This document shows positions 27,391 through 35,981 of a stretch of DNA of 64,000 nt, in pieces. This DNA comes from Bacteroidota bacterium (GTDB lineage: Bacteria; Bacteroidota; Bacteroidia; Flavobacteriales_E; Vicingaceae). The stretch lies in assembly GCA_013112545.1 (NCBI GenBank), contig JABFGJ010000001.1:62001-126000 (forward strand), written 5' to 3'. A model generated the notes under the pieces. It ran no database searches and was not told where the DNA came from. It saw nothing but the letters and a program-made list of their open reading frames with translations. A program made the position numbers and the translations under genes. Position 1 is the first letter of the stretch. The number at the start of each line of letters is the position of its first letter.

Positions 27391-29661
27391 TTATTTCCTA
27401 TTTTGCGCATCAACTGATGCAATGGTAACCATGTTTACTATTTCTCTTACACTACTTCCTAATTGCAATATATGAACAGGTTTGTTTAAGCCCAATAAAA
27501 TTGGCCCTATAGCTTCTTGCTCTCCTAACTCCTGCACTAACTTATAGGCAATATTACCAGAAGAAAGATTCGGAAAGATAAGAACATTAACATTTTTATT
27601 TGCCAATTTTGAAAAAGGAAATTTTTCTTTCATGGCTTCTTTATTCATGGCAAAATTTGCTTGCAGTTCTCCATCAACAATTATTTCAGGATGGTTTTTA
27701 TGCAATATTTTTACTGCCTCAGCTACTTTTTTAGATTCTTCGTACTCCGAAGATCCAAAATTTGAAAAAGAAAGCATGGCTACTTTTGGTTTAATTTTTA
27801 ACCGTTCAACAGATTTAGCAGTTAAATAGGTTATATCAACTAAGTCTTGCGCTGTAGGATTAATATTAATTGTAGTGTCAGCAAAAAAGATTGGCCCATT
27901 CTTAGTAATTAAAATATACATCCCAGCTATTTTTTTAACCCCTTTTTCCGTTCCAATTACTTGCAAGGCTGGACGTATCGTTTCTGGGTAATTCCTGGTT
28001 ATGCCACTAATAAATGCGTCTGCATCTCCCAATTCAACCATCATGGCGCCAAAATGATTTCGATCTCGCATTTTATGTCTTGCTTCATACAAGGTTACAC
28101 CGCGTCTTTGTCTTTTCTTAAAAAAAACATCGCCATATTTATTCCTAGTATTTACCAGCTTTTCATCTTTTGGGTCAATTATTCTAACTCCTTCCAGTCC
28201 CAAATTATTCTCTACTATCAAGGCATTAATTCGCTCTATGTTTCCCAATAAAATTGGAATGGCAATGTTTTCATCTTTAACAATCTGAGCTGCCTTCAAA
28301 ACCTTATAATTATCTGCTTCTGCAAATACTACTCGTTGTGGTTTTCGTTGAGCTCTTTCAGTCATATTTTTAATCAACTTATTATCCAGCCCTAACCTTT
28401 TACTAAGCTCTAGCTTATAATCACCCCAGTCAGTAATTTGTTTTTGTGCTACACCAGAGTCAATTGCCGCTTTGGCAACAGCTGGCGCAACCGCTATCAA
28501 CAACCTTGGATCCATAGGCTTTGGAATAATAAAATCTCTTCCAAAAGACAAGTTTCTTGAATCATAGGCTTCGTTCACTTCTTCTGGCACTGGCTCTTTT
28601 GCAATTTTAGCAATCGCTTTCACCGCAGCCAATTTCATCTCTTCATTTATAACAGTTGCCCTTACATCTAAAGCTCCTCTAAAAATAAATGGGAATCCCA
28701 ATACATTATTTACTTGATTAGGGTGATCAGATCTGCCAGTTGCCATAATAATGTCTTTGCGAGAAGACATAGCTTCTTTATAAGAAATTTCTGGTGTTGG
28801 GTTAGCTAAAGCAAAAACGATGGGATTTTCAGCCATTGTTTTTACCATTTCCTTATTTAAAACATTCCCTTTAGATAAACCTAAAAAAACATCTGCGCCT
28901 ACTAATGCTTCTTCTAAAGTATTTAAATCAATATTTGTTGCGAATTCTTTCTTGTATTTCGTCAAATCTTTAGCATCTTTTCGAATTACTCCTTTGCTAT
29001 CAAGCATAATGATGTTTTGCTTTTTAGCACCTAATGCTTTATAAAGCTTAACACAAGCCATAGCAGAAGCACCAGCACCATTAACCACAATTTTTACATC
29101 TTGAATTTTTTTCTCGGCTATTTCTAGAGCATTTAATAAAGCTGCTGAAGATATAATTGCAGTGCCATGCTGGTCATCATGCATTACCGGTATGTTCAAC
29201 TCTTCTTTTAATCGGGCTTCAATCTCAAAGCATTCAGGAGCTTTAATGTCCTCTAAATTTATTCCGCCAAATGTTGGAGAAATTGCCTTAACCGTATTAA
29301 CAAAACTGTCCACATCTTTACAATCAACTTCTATATCAAACACATCGATATCAGCAAAAATTTTAAACAATAAACCCTTCCCTTCCATCACAGGTTTAGA
29401 TGCTAGTGGGCCAATATCACCTAAGCCAAGCACTGCTGTACCATTAGAAATTACTGCTACTAAATTGCCTTTAGCAGTGTATTTATAAGCATCTTCTGGA
29501 TCATCGGCAATTTTTAAACAAGGCTCTGCAACACCTGGTGAATAAGCTAATGCTAAATCTCGCTGAGAGCTATAAGGCTTAGTAGGCCTAACTTCTATCT
29601 TGCCTGGCTTGCCTTCTGAGTGATATTCCAGCGCCTCAATTTTTCTTCTTTGCTCCGACAT
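27391..29661 (-). CDS. maeB: NADP-dependent malic enzyme with phosphotransacetylase-like domain
   Basis: Oxidatively decarboxylates malate to pyruvate. The 756-residue protein is the MaeB two-domain form. The malic enzyme domain fills about 1-420 (YSPGVAEPCLKIADDPEDAY, the metal-binding HDDQHGTAI, and the nucleotide fold VVNGAGASAMACVKL). A phosphotransacetylase-like domain fills about 430-756 (RVVFAEADNYKVLKAAQIV, GELQANFAM, FPNLSSGNIAYKLVQELG). In studied homologues the second domain is regulatory and binds acetyl-CoA; I see nothing that departs from that. It is the first gene of the maeB-ruvA-sprA cluster. Confidence 0.95.
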   Translation of the reverse strand: MSEQRRKIEALEYHSEGKPGKIEVRPTKPYSSQRDLALAYSPGVAEPCLKIADDPEDAYKYTAKGNLVAVISNGTAVLGLGDIGPLASKPVMEGKGLLFKIFADIDVFDIEVDCKDVDSFVNTVKAISPTFGGINLEDIKAPECFEIEARLKEELNIPVMHDDQHGTAIISSAALLNALEIAEKKIQDVKIVVNGAGASAMACVKLYKALGAKKQNIIMLDSKGVIRKDAKDLTKYKKEFATNIDLNTLEEALVGADVFLGLSKGNVLNKEMVKTMAENPIVFALANPTPEISYKEAMSSRKDIIMATGRSDHPNQVNNVLGFPFIFRGALDVRATVINEEMKLAAVKAIAKIAKEPVPEEVNEAYDSRNLSFGRDFIIPKPMDPRLLIAVAPAVAKAAIDSGVAQKQITDWGDYKLELSKRLGLDNKLIKNMTERAQRKPQRVVFAEADNYKVLKAAQIVKDENIAIPILLGNIERINALIVENNLGLEGVRIIDPKDEKLVNTRNKYGDVFFKKRQRRGVTLYEARHKMRDRNHFGAMMVELGDADAFISGITRNYPETIRPALQVIGTEKGVKKIAGMYILITKNGPIFFADTTININPTAQDLVDITYLTAKSVERLKIKPKVAMLSFSNFGSSEYEESKKVAEAVKILHKNHPEIIVDGELQANFAMNKEAMKEKFPFSKLANKNVNVLIFPNLSSGNIAYKLVQELGEQEAIGPILLGLNKPVHILQLGSSVREIVNMVTIASVDAQNRK

Positions 29662-29747
29662 AATATACTTTTTTTGGGTTGATAAAATTAAGCATTAAGC
29701 TATCTAAAACATTACTTTTATAGATGAATTAGAACAAAACTTAAAAG

Positions 29748-30464
29748 ATGAAAAAACAAAGACTGGTTGTGTTTTCTGGAGCAGGAATAAGTGCTGAAAG
29801 TGGACTTAAAACTTTTAGAGGAAATGATGGACTTTGGGAAAACCACAACATTTATGAAGTGGCCACTCCAGAAGCATGGAAAAGCAATCCTGAGTTGGTT
29901 CTTAGATTTTACAATGAAAGAAGAAAGCAATTAAAAGATGCTAAGCCAAACAATGCCCACAAACTGCTTTCTAAGCTTGAAGCCTTTTTTGAAGTAATTA
30001 TTATAACACAAAACATTGATGATTTGCATGAAAGAGCAGGAAGTACAAATGTCATTCATTTACATGGTGAGTTGACAAAAGCGAAGAGTGAAAGTTACCC
30101 GAACGATATTATTAAATTGGATAAAGAAAGAATTGAGCTTGGCGATTTATGCCAAAAAGGGCATCAATTAAGACCACATGTTGTGTGGTTTGGAGAAGAA
30201 GTTCCATTAATGGAAATGGCTCTACAAACAGCTTTTACAGCAGATATTTTTATCGTGATAGGCACTTCGTTGAATGTTTATCCAGCAGCAAACATCATTA
30301 ATTACTTAAACAAAAAATGCTTGCGATATTTAATTGACCCAGAAGTTCCAACAGCACTAAATAATAATGGTTGGATTATAATTAAAGACAATGCTGTAAA
30401 TGGAATGGAAATTCTATTTAAAAAATTGACAAAAAAAGAGCCGCTAAATAGCGGCTCAAAATAA
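29748..30464 (+). CDS. cobB: Sirtuin (Sir2) NAD-dependent protein deacylase, class III-like, without zinc cysteines
   Basis: Removes acyl groups from lysines with NAD+. The 238-residue protein has the NAD-binding GAGISAESG (11-19), TQNIDDLHERAG (88-98) and the catalytic H106 in HLHGEL. It also carries Y55-N-E-R58, the tyrosine/arginine pair that marks sirtuins active on succinyl and malonyl lysine. The zinc module is reduced: between residues 107 and 142 only one cysteine (C135) is present instead of four, so it probably folds without zinc. The last codons contain a strong inverted repeat that serves as terminator for the convergent gene. Deacylase call firm; acyl preference inferred. Confidence 0.93.
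   Translation: MKKQRLVVFSGAGISAESGLKTFRGNDGLWENHNIYEVATPEAWKSNPELVLRFYNERRKQLKDAKPNNAHKLLSKLEAFFEVIIITQNIDDLHERAGSTNVIHLHGELTKAKSESYPNDIIKLDKERIELGDLCQKGHQLRPHVVWFGEEVPLMEMALQTAFTADIFIVIGTSLNVYPAANIINYLNKKCLRYLIDPEVPTALNNNGWIIIKDNAVNGMEILFKKLTKKEPLNSGSK
30431..30457 (-). terminator. Intrinsic terminator for the T9SS cargo gene, inside the sirtuin coding end
   Basis: GAGCCGCTA (30438-30446), loop AA, TAGCGGCTC (30449-30457): a perfect 9 bp stem. On the minus strand it is followed by seven T residues (30437-30431), so it should end transcription of the gene that stops at 30479. The plus strand has no T-run after the stem. It overlaps the last codons of the convergent sirtuin gene. Confidence 0.85.
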
Positions 30465-30478
30465 TCAAGTTTAAACTT

Positions 30479-31249
30479 TTACTCTATAATTATTTTTTTA
30501 GTGTCAACTTGTACTCCTTCAGCAATCAACCTGACAAAGTAAACACCTGACGAAATATCTTTAGTGTTTAACTCATAATTCAACGTTCCAAATGGAATCT
30601 TTGCATATTCAATTACTTTACCAGTAATATCAAGCACTTCGATGTATTGCTCTCTAAAGTTTAAAGCAGATTTAAAATTAATGTTTGCAAGATCATGTGC
30701 AGGATTAGGATAAATACTAAATCCATACTGTGAAATCTCTTGATCAGACAATCCAGACAAATAGCTTAATGAAAAATTTATGGTTATAGAAGCACTTTTA
30801 TTTCGATCGTTGATGTCAACAAAATCATATCGGTAATATGCTTCTCCAATATTGTCATTGTGAACAAAATAAACAGCCAATGGAATGTCCCCAGCTGCAG
30901 TATCTTGTGGATTTGTTTTAACTGGATCATTTACTTGCCAAATAGTAATGCCACCACTGGGCTCTAAATAACACAATGTTCCCCAGCAAAGTTGATCGGA
31001 AGTTCCAGGAATGTGTTGCAATTTCTCTCTAATTACATCAATAAACAAAGTGTCATTGGTATTGTTAAATGCGTTTACAAAGTCATAATGATCAAATGTT
31101 GAAGGTGAGTTATTTACATCAACTGCATGCCAAAACACTAAAGTATCACCATTAATTAAATTTCCATGTTTGCCAAATAGCTTAATATCTTGCGAGTGAG
31201 CGCTTAAAGTTGCGGCAATTATAATAAAACAAGTAATTATTTTTTTCAT
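30479..31249 (-). CDS. Secreted protein with T9SS type A sorting domain
   Basis: A 256-residue exported protein. The signal peptide MKKIITCFIIIAATLSAHSQ is followed by a beta-rich domain of about 150 residues with no family I recognise (one Cys pair in QLCWGTLCYLE, residues about 93-97). The C-terminal sorting domain spans about 175-256: YGFSIYPNPAHDLANINF, then YIEVLDITGKVIEYA, and the ending SSGVYFVRLIAEG ... KKIIIE. That domain directs export through T9SS, whose translocon SprA is in this window. The gene stands alone and ends at a terminator lying within the neighbouring sirtuin gene. Confidence 0.88.
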   Translation of the reverse strand: MKKIITCFIIIAATLSAHSQDIKLFGKHGNLINGDTLVFWHAVDVNNSPSTFDHYDFVNAFNNTNDTLFIDVIREKLQHIPGTSDQLCWGTLCYLEPSGGITIWQVNDPVKTNPQDTAAGDIPLAVYFVHNDNIGEAYYRYDFVDINDRNKSASITINFSLSYLSGLSDQEISQYGFSIYPNPAHDLANINFKSALNFREQYIEVLDITGKVIEYAKIPFGTLNYELNTKDISSGVYFVRLIAEGVQVDTKKIIIE

Positions 31250-31372
31250 ATTTTATCTTTTTTTGAACACTCAAAAGTACGAAGAATTTTAGTTTTTATA
31301 CAATATGTATTATAAGTATTAGTTGGTATCAATTTTGTAATTTAGCTTTTCTCATTTTTAAACATACTATTT

Positions 31373-31882
31373 ATGAAATTTTTTACTACTCTATTCTTGG
31401 GATTCTTCTTTTTAACACTACAAGCGCAGGATAACAACATTGTTCCAAATGTCAAAGTTCAACAACTAGATGGCAATACTTTTAACACAGGAGACTTTAA
31501 AAACGATGGAAAACCAATCATTATTAATTTTTGGGCAACCTGGTGTAGCCCTTGCAAAAGGGAATTAAACAACATTGCAGAAATGTATGATGAGTGGGTT
31601 GAGGAAACTGGTGTTAAATTAGTTGCAATTTCTATTGACGATACCCGAAACATGTCAAAAGTTGCACCTTATGTAAATGGAAAAGGCTGGGAATATGATG
31701 TTTATATTGACCCTAATGGAGATTTCAAAAGAGCTTTAGGTGTAAACAATATACCACATACCTTTTTAGTTGACGGGAATGGCAAGATTGTTTGGCAGCA
31801 CAACTCCTACTCTGAAGGAGATGAGTACGAGTTATATGAATTAGTTAAGAAACTTGCTGCAGGAAAATCCATAACAGATTAA
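31373..31882 (+). CDS. TlpA/thioredoxin-like periplasmic disulfide protein
   Basis: A 169-residue exported thioredoxin-fold protein. Signal peptide MKFFTTLFLGFFFLTLQAQ; the redox motif is WCSPC (C58, C61) in NFWATWCSPCKREL, and the cis-proline loop is NNIPHTFLVDGNG. This is the AhpC/TSA-TlpA-ResA type that reduces or exchanges disulfides in the periplasm. It is the first gene of a plus-strand run: 19 bp before the DUF6029 barrel, then the Omp28 lipoprotein. Both of those also carry cysteine pairs, suggesting they may be its partners (inference). Confidence 0.92.
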   Translation: MKFFTTLFLGFFFLTLQAQDNNIVPNVKVQQLDGNTFNTGDFKNDGKPIIINFWATWCSPCKRELNNIAEMYDEWVEETGVKLVAISIDDTRNMSKVAPYVNGKGWEYDVYIDPNGDFKRALGVNNIPHTFLVDGNGKIVWQHNSYSEGDEYELYELVKKLAAGKSITD

Positions 31883-31901
31883 AGTACTACAAAACACTAC
31901 T

Positions 31902-33551
31902 ATGAAATTAAAAACACTACTTGCAATTTGCCTTGCATTTTTTGGTTTTTCTAAACTATCAGCTCAAAACTTTGAGGAAACGATGTCAAATGGCCAAATT
32001 CGAGGAAATTTTCAGTTTGACATGCAGTACTATCAAGAAGATAGTGCAATTGGAGCTCAACAACCTTCAGAAGAAATTTTATCTAATGGGTTCTTAAACT
32101 TAATTTATACAAATGGTAATTTTTCTACTGGTATTCGATACGAAAGCTATCAAAATGCTTTGTTAGGTTTTCCTAATGGCTACAAAGGAAATGGATTAAC
32201 CTATCGATTCGCTACATTTAAAAAAGATAAATTAACGGTAACTGCAGGTAATTTTTATGAGCAATTTGGAAATGGTTTGGCATTTCGTAGTTATGAAGAA
32301 CGAGGCTTAGGTTACGATAATGCTATGGATGGAATTCGTATTAAATATGAATTAATGGAAGGTATTAATCTAACTGGTTTGACAGGAAAACAACGAATCT
32401 TTTTTGAATATGGCGAAGGCATTGTTAGAGGCTTTGATGCTGACATTAGCCTTAACTCTGTTTTTAAATCATTAAAAGAAAACAAAACTAAGATAAGAGT
32501 TGGAGGTAGTGCAGTTAGTAAATATCAAGCCGACCAAGACTCTCGATATGTATTACCAGAAAACGTTGCGACTTTTGCAGGTAGAGTCAACATTAACCGC
32601 GGAAAAATAAATTTTAATGGGGAGTATGCTTATAAAAGCAATGACCCATCAGGTGATAATGGATTTATTTACAAACCTGGAGAAGCTATCTTTCTTCAAT
32701 CTTCCTATTCGCAAAAAGGGTTAGGTTTGGTTTTGTCTGCTAAAAGAAATGACAACATGAGTTTTAGATCAAACAGAACAGAATCTCAGCAAAATTTATT
32801 AATTAATTATTTACCAGCATTAACTAAACAACACACCTATAACTTATTAGCGACTCTTTATCCTTATGCAACGCAGTTAAATGGTGAAGTTGCTTTTCAA
32901 GCAGATTTAATTTATAAGTTCAAAAAAGGGACGATGATAGGCGGTGAAAATGGAATGGATATACAAATCAATTACTCTACTGCCAACAATATAGATACCA
33001 CGCAACTTAACGATGAAAACACTTTAAGAAAAGGTTACAAATCTGATTATTTCAAAATTGGTGAAGTGTTTTTTAAGGACTTTAACTTTCAAATTGATAA
33101 AAAGTTTTCTAATAAAATTAAAGGCCGTTTTACCTATGCTAACCTAGTTTATAACCAAGAAGTTATTGCAGGAAAACCTGGAAACCCAACAGTTTATGCC
33201 AATGTGGGCATTGCAGATGTAACCTATAAGTTTACCATGCGCAACTCTTTAAGAACAGAGGCTCAAGTTTTGCTTACAGAGCAAGATCACGGTGATTGGG
33301 CCACTCTACTTTTGGAGTACTCGTATTCTCCACACTGGTTTGTTGCTATTTTAGATCAGTATAATTATGGCAATGCAATAAGCAAACAAAGAGTACATTA
33401 TTACAATGCTTCTGTGGGATACAACAACAAAGGAAATCGAATTACCATGAGTTATGGTCGCCAAAGAGCTGGAATTTTCTGTGTGGGTGGAGTTTGTAGG
33501 GTTGTTCCAGCATCTAATGGTTTATACTTATCTATAACAAGTAGTTTTTAA
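31902..33551 (+). CDS. DUF6029-type outer-membrane protein
   Basis: A 549-residue protein with a signal peptide (MKLKTLLAICLAFFGFSKLSA) and alternating amphipathic strands throughout. It starts MSNGQIRGNFQFDMQYYQED and contains FYEQFGNGLAFRSYEERGLG, features I associate with DUF6029 of Bacteroidetes. It ends in a terminal aromatic strand, YLSITSSF, so an outer-membrane beta barrel is likely. A cysteine pair, C527 and C532 in FCVGGVCRVVPA, lies just before the last strand. It is placed between a TlpA-like thioredoxin and an Omp28-type lipoprotein with short gaps (19 and 10 bp). Function is unknown. Confidence 0.82.
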   Translation: MKLKTLLAICLAFFGFSKLSAQNFEETMSNGQIRGNFQFDMQYYQEDSAIGAQQPSEEILSNGFLNLIYTNGNFSTGIRYESYQNALLGFPNGYKGNGLTYRFATFKKDKLTVTAGNFYEQFGNGLAFRSYEERGLGYDNAMDGIRIKYELMEGINLTGLTGKQRIFFEYGEGIVRGFDADISLNSVFKSLKENKTKIRVGGSAVSKYQADQDSRYVLPENVATFAGRVNINRGKINFNGEYAYKSNDPSGDNGFIYKPGEAIFLQSSYSQKGLGLVLSAKRNDNMSFRSNRTESQQNLLINYLPALTKQHTYNLLATLYPYATQLNGEVAFQADLIYKFKKGTMIGGENGMDIQINYSTANNIDTTQLNDENTLRKGYKSDYFKIGEVFFKDFNFQIDKKFSNKIKGRFTYANLVYNQEVIAGKPGNPTVYANVGIADVTYKFTMRNSLRTEAQVLLTEQDHGDWATLLLEYSYSPHWFVAILDQYNYGNAISKQRVHYYNASVGYNNKGNRITMSYGRQRAGIFCVGGVCRVVPASNGLYLSITSSF

Positions 33552-33561
33552 ATAATACAAC

Positions 33562-34485
33562 ATGAAAATAATAAAACTATTACCCCTATTATTTGTAATT
33601 TCATTTGCCTCTTGCGACAAAGTGGATGATCCTTTTCCAAGTGAATTAGGTAAGTCTATCTTTTTAAATAAAACAGAATACATTGTTGATAAAGATTTCA
33701 ATGTTGGAAATACTAATGAACTAAACACTTTTATTAATAACAACACCTGGACGAAAGTAGAGGCGCCAGATAACTCTACTAGAAGATTTATTACCCTAGA
33801 GGAATTTACAGGTCATAAATGTACCTTCTGCCCTGATGGCACTAGAGAGATTATTCGTTTAAGTGGTGTATATAATGAACAATTAATACCGGTTGGTATT
33901 CATGCGGGTGGCTTTGCTGAACCTAAACCAACAGCCAATAAGTTTTATACTGACTTCAGAGCTAAAGGAGGCCATGGTGAAATTTACATGACAACTTTTA
34001 AAGTAGCTGGATTTCCAACTGGCGTTGTTAGCAGACTTGGAGACGCCAATGGAAAAAATGACTGGGAACAAGATATCATTTCCATTAAAGATGACGCTCC
34101 TTCAGCTATTCTTAAAATGACTAATCATTATGCAGCTAGCATAAATGCAGTGAGGTCTAACATAGAAATTACTTGGCTTGAAAGCAGACCAGAAGATTTT
34201 AATCTGCAACTATATGTAACAGAAGATCATATTATAGACTGGCAATTAGACAAAGGCTTTGAAAATCCAAATTACGACCACAGGCATGTGCTTCGAAAAG
34301 TAGTAAATGATACTTATGGAAAAGCATTGATAAAATCAGAAATTAACAAGACTGAAAAAATCGAATACATCTTTACTGTAGAGCCTGGCTGGAAGGCTCA
34401 AGACATGGAAGTCGTTGCTTTTATCTTTAATTCAGATCAAACTTCATACGAAGTGATACAAGCAAATGCGGCTCACGTAAAATAA
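33562..34485 (+). CDS. Omp28-related outer-membrane lipoprotein
   Basis: A 307-residue protein with a lipoprotein signal (LLFVISFASC, lipid Cys about 18). The Omp28 domain occupies most of the rest: LEEFTGHKCTFCPDG with a CxxC pair (C87, C90), VGIHAGGFAEP, FPTGVVSR and a C-terminal beta domain (VEPGWKAQDMEVVAFIFN). The fold is thioredoxin-like at its N-terminal half in related proteins. It follows DUF6029 by 10 bp. Porphyromonas Omp28 is a surface adhesin-like antigen, but no function is known for most relatives. The CxxC placement suggests a redox partner for the upstream TlpA protein (inference). Confidence 0.88.
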   Translation: MKIIKLLPLLFVISFASCDKVDDPFPSELGKSIFLNKTEYIVDKDFNVGNTNELNTFINNNTWTKVEAPDNSTRRFITLEEFTGHKCTFCPDGTREIIRLSGVYNEQLIPVGIHAGGFAEPKPTANKFYTDFRAKGGHGEIYMTTFKVAGFPTGVVSRLGDANGKNDWEQDIISIKDDAPSAILKMTNHYAASINAVRSNIEITWLESRPEDFNLQLYVTEDHIIDWQLDKGFENPNYDHRHVLRKVVNDTYGKALIKSEINKTEKIEYIFTVEPGWKAQDMEVVAFIFNSDQTSYEVIQANAAHVK

Positions 34486-34520
34486 TTGAACTAAATTTAC
34501 TTCAAATTGTCTATTTGAGG

Positions 34521-35144
34521 ATGAGATTTTTCTTACTGTTTGTTTTATTTGCTTTGCTTTCTCAAAAGCCTTATGCCCAATCATTTAATATAGGAGCCTT
34601 GGCTGGCATCAATGCTTCTCAAATAAGTGGCGATAATTATTCTGGATTCAATAAAGCTGGAATCTTACTTGGTATGTATTCTAATACAGATGTTTCTGAA
34701 AAAATCAATCTTCAGTTTGAAATTAATTATTCACAGAAAGGCAGTAGAAAAAACCCTGACACTGAAAATGGAGATACTGAATTTTTCTTACTGCGCTTAA
34801 ATTATATGGAAGTCCCCATAATGATACGCTGGAAGTTAAATCGATTGAAACTTGAAGCAGGTGTCTATTATAGTCGCTTAATCAGCGAACACATAGAAGA
34901 TGAAATTGGAGTTTTTTCAATTCCAGAAAACCTCAATCAATTTAAAAACAATGACCTTGGAGGCTTAGTTGGTTTAAACTATCATTTAAGCGACCATATT
35001 ATTATGAATTGGAGATACAGCAATTCTTTTATTCCTGTTAGAGATTTTGACAGTGGTGCAAGTTTTAGGTTTAATAGTGGCATGTTTCACAGTTATTTAA
35101 GCTTTAATATTCGATACGAATTTATTGGGAAAAATGGAGAATAA
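34521..35144 (+). CDS. Small outer-membrane beta-barrel (porin/PorT-like), 207 aa
   Basis: Signal peptide RFFLLFVLFALLSQKPYAQ, then an eight-strand type barrel with the usual opening SFNIGALAGINASQISGD and a conserved LNYMEVPIMIRWKL block found in PorT-like outer_membrane beta-barrel (OMP_b-brl_2) proteins. The final strand is SYLSFNIRYEF followed by a short tail. ATG at 34521; an in-frame TTG at 34515 is less likely. It overlaps ubiX by 11 bp. I do not claim that it is the T9SS component PorT itself, since this family has many paralogues and another copy lies at 56.9 kb. Confidence 0.83.
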   Translation: MRFFLLFVLFALLSQKPYAQSFNIGALAGINASQISGDNYSGFNKAGILLGMYSNTDVSEKINLQFEINYSQKGSRKNPDTENGDTEFFLLRLNYMEVPIMIRWKLNRLKLEAGVYYSRLISEHIEDEIGVFSIPENLNQFKNNDLGGLVGLNYHLSDHIIMNWRYSNSFIPVRDFDSGASFRFNSGMFHSYLSFNIRYEFIGKNGE

Positions 35145-35694
35145 AATTGTAGTTGCTATAACTGGAGCCTCGGGTTCAATTTATGCCAAATTATTTTTAG
35201 ACGAACTTTTAAAACTTAATTCTCAAATTAAGGAAGTTGGTGTCATCATGTCAGACAATGCAAAAGTTGTTTGGAAATATGAATTAGGCGATGATAGCTA
35301 CTTGAATTATCCTTTTCGTTTTTACAATAAAAACGATTTTATGGCTCCCTTTGCATCTGGTTCGGCTCAATATAATCACATGGTAATTATACCCTGCTCT
35401 ATGGGTACATTAGGAAGAATAGCAAGTGGCATTTCGAATGATTTAACAAGCCGTGCAGCAGACGTAATATTGAAAGAAAGAAGAAAACTTATTCTTGTTG
35501 CAAGAGAGACTCCTCTAAATTTGATTCACTTAGATAACATGAAAACAATTAGCCAAGCTGGTGGTATCATTTGCCCTGCTGTCCCTTCATTTTATAGTAA
35601 ACCAAAAACTATTGAAGATTTGGCCTACACTGTAGTCAATAGAGTAATCGACTTATTAAATTTAGACCACCAATCTTACCGATGGGGTAATTAA
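35134..35694 (+). CDS. ubiX: Flavin prenyltransferase UbiX
   Basis: Attaches a dimethylallyl group to FMN, making the prenylated cofactor used by UbiD-type decarboxylases. The 186-residue protein starts MENKIVVAITGASGSIYAKL with the flavin-binding GASGS loop. It contains IIPCSMGTLGRIASGISNDL (phosphate and FMN binding) and ERRKLILVARETPLNLIHL, all diagnostic of UbiX/Pad1. I use the ATG at 35134; an in-frame TTG lies 9 bp earlier. The start overlaps the preceding barrel gene by 11 bp, so translation is coupled. The UbiD partner is not in this window; in this phylum it probably serves menaquinone or another decarboxylation. Confidence 0.95.
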   Translation: MENKIVVAITGASGSIYAKLFLDELLKLNSQIKEVGVIMSDNAKVVWKYELGDDSYLNYPFRFYNKNDFMAPFASGSAQYNHMVIIPCSMGTLGRIASGISNDLTSRAADVILKERRKLILVARETPLNLIHLDNMKTISQAGGIICPAVPSFYSKPKTIEDLAYTVVNRVIDLLNLDHQSYRWGN

Positions 35695-35792
35695 CAATTG
35701 ACTAACATATCAAAGTTCATAATAAGCGTTAAAAATAATTGCCAATTGTACAAAATTGCCTAAATTCATCTTTCAATCTAAAAAGCCAATTT

Positions 35793-35981
35793 ATGTTTGA
35801 ATTAAGCAAAAAAGTACTTACTCGTGTGAGTTTCGATCGGAAATTATTCCGAAAAGAATTGTATAAGTCTATAAAGTGGTTAAAACCTAAAGAATCATTA
35901 ATGTTAAAAGCTTGGTGTTTGGCAACATTTGGTCATTTATACAAAGACGTTATCAACGAAGTCTATAAATCCATTACTTAA
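35793..35981 (+). CDS. Small conserved hypothetical protein, 62 aa
   Basis: Starts at the ATG at 35793 ([20 protein letters not shown]) and continues with a helical, positively charged sequence: [21 protein letters not shown] ... [16 protein letters not shown]. It has no signal peptide or membrane segment, so it is cytoplasmic. Similar short proteins occur in other Flavobacteriales, but I know of no role. The frame is open further upstream but the longer version lacks support. Its stop overlaps the convergent queG stop by 8 bp. Confidence 0.65.
   Translation: MFELSKKVLTRVSFDRKLFRKELYKSIKWLKPKESLMLKAWCLATFGHLYKDVINEVYKSIT

Noticed and set aside
34521-35144. T9SS component PorT
   Set aside because: The protein is a PorT-like barrel, but this family is large and the context (ubiX) is not that of porT; the same applies to the copy at 56.9 kb.
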